Assembly: GCA_041685145.1 (NCBI GenBank)
Contig: JAWLGJ010000001.1
Span: 1-64,000 of the forward strand
Source: JAWLGJ01 sp041685145
GTDB taxonomy: Bacteria; Pseudomonadota; Alphaproteobacteria; Rhodospirillales; Magnetospirillaceae
Direction of reading: 5' to 3'
DNA length: 64,000 nucleotides
Shown: one piece after another, positions 62,648-64,000 of the stretch
Layout of the letters: each line of letters opens with the position of its first letter
Numbering within the stretch: the stretch's first letter is position 1
Translations under genes and position numbers: made by a program
The notes under the pieces: model-generated
What the model was told of the DNA's origin: nothing
Databases searched by the model: none
Seen by the model: only the letters and a program-made list of their open reading frames with translations

Positions 62648-63610
62648 TTATGAATTTGCCGATCCGGTCAGTTGCAAGAAGATGTCTTCCAGATCGGTTT
62701 CCTCCGTGGTGATGTCCAGCACCGTCAGCCCCGCCTCCTGCACGGCGGCGAGAATACGGCCGATGGGGGTGGCGCTGGGCTTGAAGTGGACCACCAGGCC
62801 GCGGGCGCCGGCGCGTTCGGCGCCGAAGGGGACCAGCGGCGCCGGTACGTCGTCGAGGTCGCGGTCCACCACCACCGTCACGGTCTTGCTTTCCAGCCGC
62901 CGCAACAGATTGGGGGTGGTGTCGCAGGCGACGACGTGGCCGTGATTGATGATGGCGACACGGTCGCACAGCGCCTCGGCTTCCTCCAGATAATGCGTCG
63001 TCAGCACGATGGTGGTGCCGGCGGCCTTCAGGCGGCGGACATAGGACCACAACTGTTGGCGCAGCTCGATGTCGACGCCGGCGGTGGGCTCGTCCAGCAC
63101 CAGCACCGGCGGCGCGTGCACCAGCGCCTTGGCGACCAGCAGGCGCCGGCGCATCCCCCCCGACAGGGTGCGGGCATAGGCATGGGCGCGGTCGGCAAGG
63201 CCCACCGCCTCCAGGATCTCCATCGTCCGGCGCTCGCGCGCCGGCACGCCGTACATGCCCGCCTGCACGTCCAGAAGTTCGAAGGGGGTGAAGAAGGGAT
63301 CGAGGTTGAGTTCCTGCGGCACCACGCCGATGGCCAGGCGCGCGGCCCGCATCTCGGCGTCGATGTCGTGGCCCCATATGCGCACGCTGCCGGTGGTCTT
63401 CACCACCAGACCGGCCAGAATGTTGATGAAGGTGGACTTGCCGGCGCCGTTGGGCCCCAGCAGGCCGAAGAACGAGCCGCGCGGAATCGCCAGCGACACC
63501 GCGTCCAGCGCCGTCTTGGGCGGGAAGCCGCCGCCGCCGCGATACACCTTCACCAGCCGCTCCGCCTCGACGGCATTGACGGGCGGCGCCGTCTCCTCGT
63601 GTGGGGTCAT
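62648..63610 (-). CDS. ABC-2-type transporter ATP-binding protein (YadG-like)
   Basis: A 320-residue ATPase with Walker A GLLGPNGAGKSTFINILAGL, Q-loop GVVPQELNLDPFFTPFELLD, signature TLSGGMRRRLLVAKALVH, Walker B PVLVLDEPTAGVDIELRQQL and the switch histidine in VLTTHYLEEAEAL. The C-terminal extension (about 240-320) resembles YadG and other ABC-2 exporter subunits. The usual permease partner is not adjacent; the next gene on the strand is a lipase-like lipoprotein. GGTG-rich leader sequence precedes the ATG at 63610, and the gene diverges from the zinc-finger gene. Confidence 0.9.
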   Translation of the reverse strand: MTPHEETAPPVNAVEAERLVKVYRGGGGFPPKTALDAVSLAIPRGSFFGLLGPNGAGKSTFINILAGLVVKTTGSVRIWGHDIDAEMRAARLAIGVVPQELNLDPFFTPFELLDVQAGMYGVPARERRTMEILEAVGLADRAHAYARTLSGGMRRRLLVAKALVHAPPVLVLDEPTAGVDIELRQQLWSYVRRLKAAGTTIVLTTHYLEEAEALCDRVAIINHGHVVACDTTPNLLRRLESKTVTVVVDRDLDDVPAPLVPFGAERAGARGLVVHFKPSATPIGRILAAVQEAGLTVLDITTEETDLEDIFLQLTGSANS

Positions 63611-63687
63611 GTCCGGGAAGAACTGTTTGCCTGCAAGCCGGCTATCGGTATCATCCGCCGGTTCCCAGGGTCAACGACGCAAACCGC

Positions 63688-63900
63688 ATGACGATGCCTG
63701 AAGACAACGACATCCCCGACGTCGACGACGTCCGCACCGTGACCACCGACAAGGTCGCCTGCGACGGCAATGGCGGCCCGCTGGGCCACCCGATGATCTA
63801 TCTCAACTTCCGCCCCGACCAGCGGGAGATCGTCTGCCCCTATTGCTCGCGCCGTTTCCGCCGCGCCGAGGGGGTGGAGGCCGACGCCGGCCGGCATTGA
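63688..63900 (+). CDS. Zinc-finger (zf-CHCC) domain protein
   Basis: A 70-residue protein with a CHCC zinc site: KVACDGNGGPLGHPMIYLNF supplies the first cysteine and histidine, and EIVCPYCSRRF the CxxC pair. It resembles the bacterial counterpart of the NDUFS6-type zinc domain, common in alphaproteobacteria. ATG 63688 or the second ATG at 63694 may be used. It is separate from its divergent ABC neighbour by 77 bp. A hairpin follows its stop codon. Confidence 0.88.
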   Translation: MTMPEDNDIPDVDDVRTVTTDKVACDGNGGPLGHPMIYLNFRPDQREIVCPYCSRRFRRAEGVEADAGRH

Positions 63901-63917
63901 GCGTGCCACGGCCGCGC

Positions 63918-63953
63918 CCTTCGAAACGGCGCGCAAAGCCGCCGTCTCGAAGG
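63918..63953 (+). terminator. Hairpin after the zinc-finger gene
   Basis: CCTTCGAAACGGCG and CGCCGTCTCGAAGG pair over 14 bp with one mismatch around an 8-base loop, 18 bases beyond the zinc-finger stop codon. No U-run follows on the plus strand, so termination is not certain. Confidence 0.45.
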
Positions 63954-63967
63954 CTGTGAGGGACTGC

Positions 63968-64000
63968 ATGACCGACGCGACCAAGCCACGCCACGTCTTC
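63968..64000 (+). CDS. Start of an unidentified gene (partial)
   Basis: ATG 63968 opens a frame (MTDATKPRHVF) that runs off the window. GAGGGA lies seven bases upstream, a good Shine-Dalgarno, and a hairpin separates it from the preceding gene. Eleven residues are too few to name the product. Confidence 0.45.
   Translation, partial: MTDATKPRHVF

Overview
The window is chromosomal DNA of an alphaproteobacterium, most likely a Rhodospirillales-type spirillum. This is inferred from very high GC with strong GC3 bias, the alphaproteobacterial flagellar regulator FlaF, an ATP12-type F1 assembly chaperone, a eukaryote-type NADP isocitrate dehydrogenase, a propionyl-CoA carboxylase pair, and the dnaJ-like/pdxH/fabI/aroC neighbourhood. 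No phage, plasmid, rRNA, tRNA or CRISPR locus was seen. The region is mostly ordinary core chromosome, with a few accessory islets.

Layout. 1-5.8 kb is a flagellar block: the end of a FlgL-like protein, then (minus strand) flagellin behind a sigma-54 promoter, flaF, an O-GlcNAc-transferase-like TPR glycosyltransferase and a Maf glycosyltransferase translationally coupled to it. 5.9-11.5 kb holds icd, a LOG-family protein, an FAD-linked oxidase, an unknown membrane protein, rpsD and acyP. 11.6-16.5 kb holds pccA and pccB, separated by a 470-bp inverted-repeat element that carries a GxxExxY gene on the opposite strand, followed by the ATP12 chaperone. 16.5-27.6 kb has an AsmA protein, a HAD phosphatase, a universal stress protein, a two-domain kinase, a CHASE/PAS hybrid histidine kinase and SppA. 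27.3-35.3 kb has a ParA/ribbon-helix-helix pair, aroC, fabI, a YihY membrane protein, cbpA-cbpM, a glycine-zipper lipoprotein, pdxH and fieF.

35.3-39.9 kb is a DUF2892 protein divergent from an RND adaptor/permease pair. 39.9-44.8 kb has tlyA and the HDAC-like/xseB/ispA/dxs run (isoprenoid precursors). 44.9-48.3 kb has a BigR/SqrR-like ArsR repressor retaining both persulfide-sensing cysteines, a persulfide-dioxygenase-like MBL enzyme, a second MBL protein, a lipoprotein and cytochrome P460. Similar ATTAG-N6 elements precede the DUF2892/RND, ArsR and MBL genes, suggesting one sulfide/persulfide regulon spread over about 10 kb.

48.5-52.9 kb is a late queuosine cluster (queA-tgt-queF, a YhhQ-type transporter, queG). 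53-57.5 kb has an XRE regulator, a small gene with an in-frame amber codon, a small membrane protein and a hemerythrin-like/NIT/PAS histidine kinase. 57.5-61.4 kb is a ferric-iron ABC importer (binding protein, permease, ATPase) behind a Fur-like site. The end has a 62-bp tandem repeat, a lipase-like lipoprotein, an ABC-2-type ATPase, a zinc-finger protein and the first codons of another gene.

The best candidates for something new are the GxxExxY inverted-repeat element inside pccBA with a gene-less relative at the 3' end of queG, and the putative persulfide regulon that includes the RND pump. All functions are inferred from sequence reading alone; no database search was possible.
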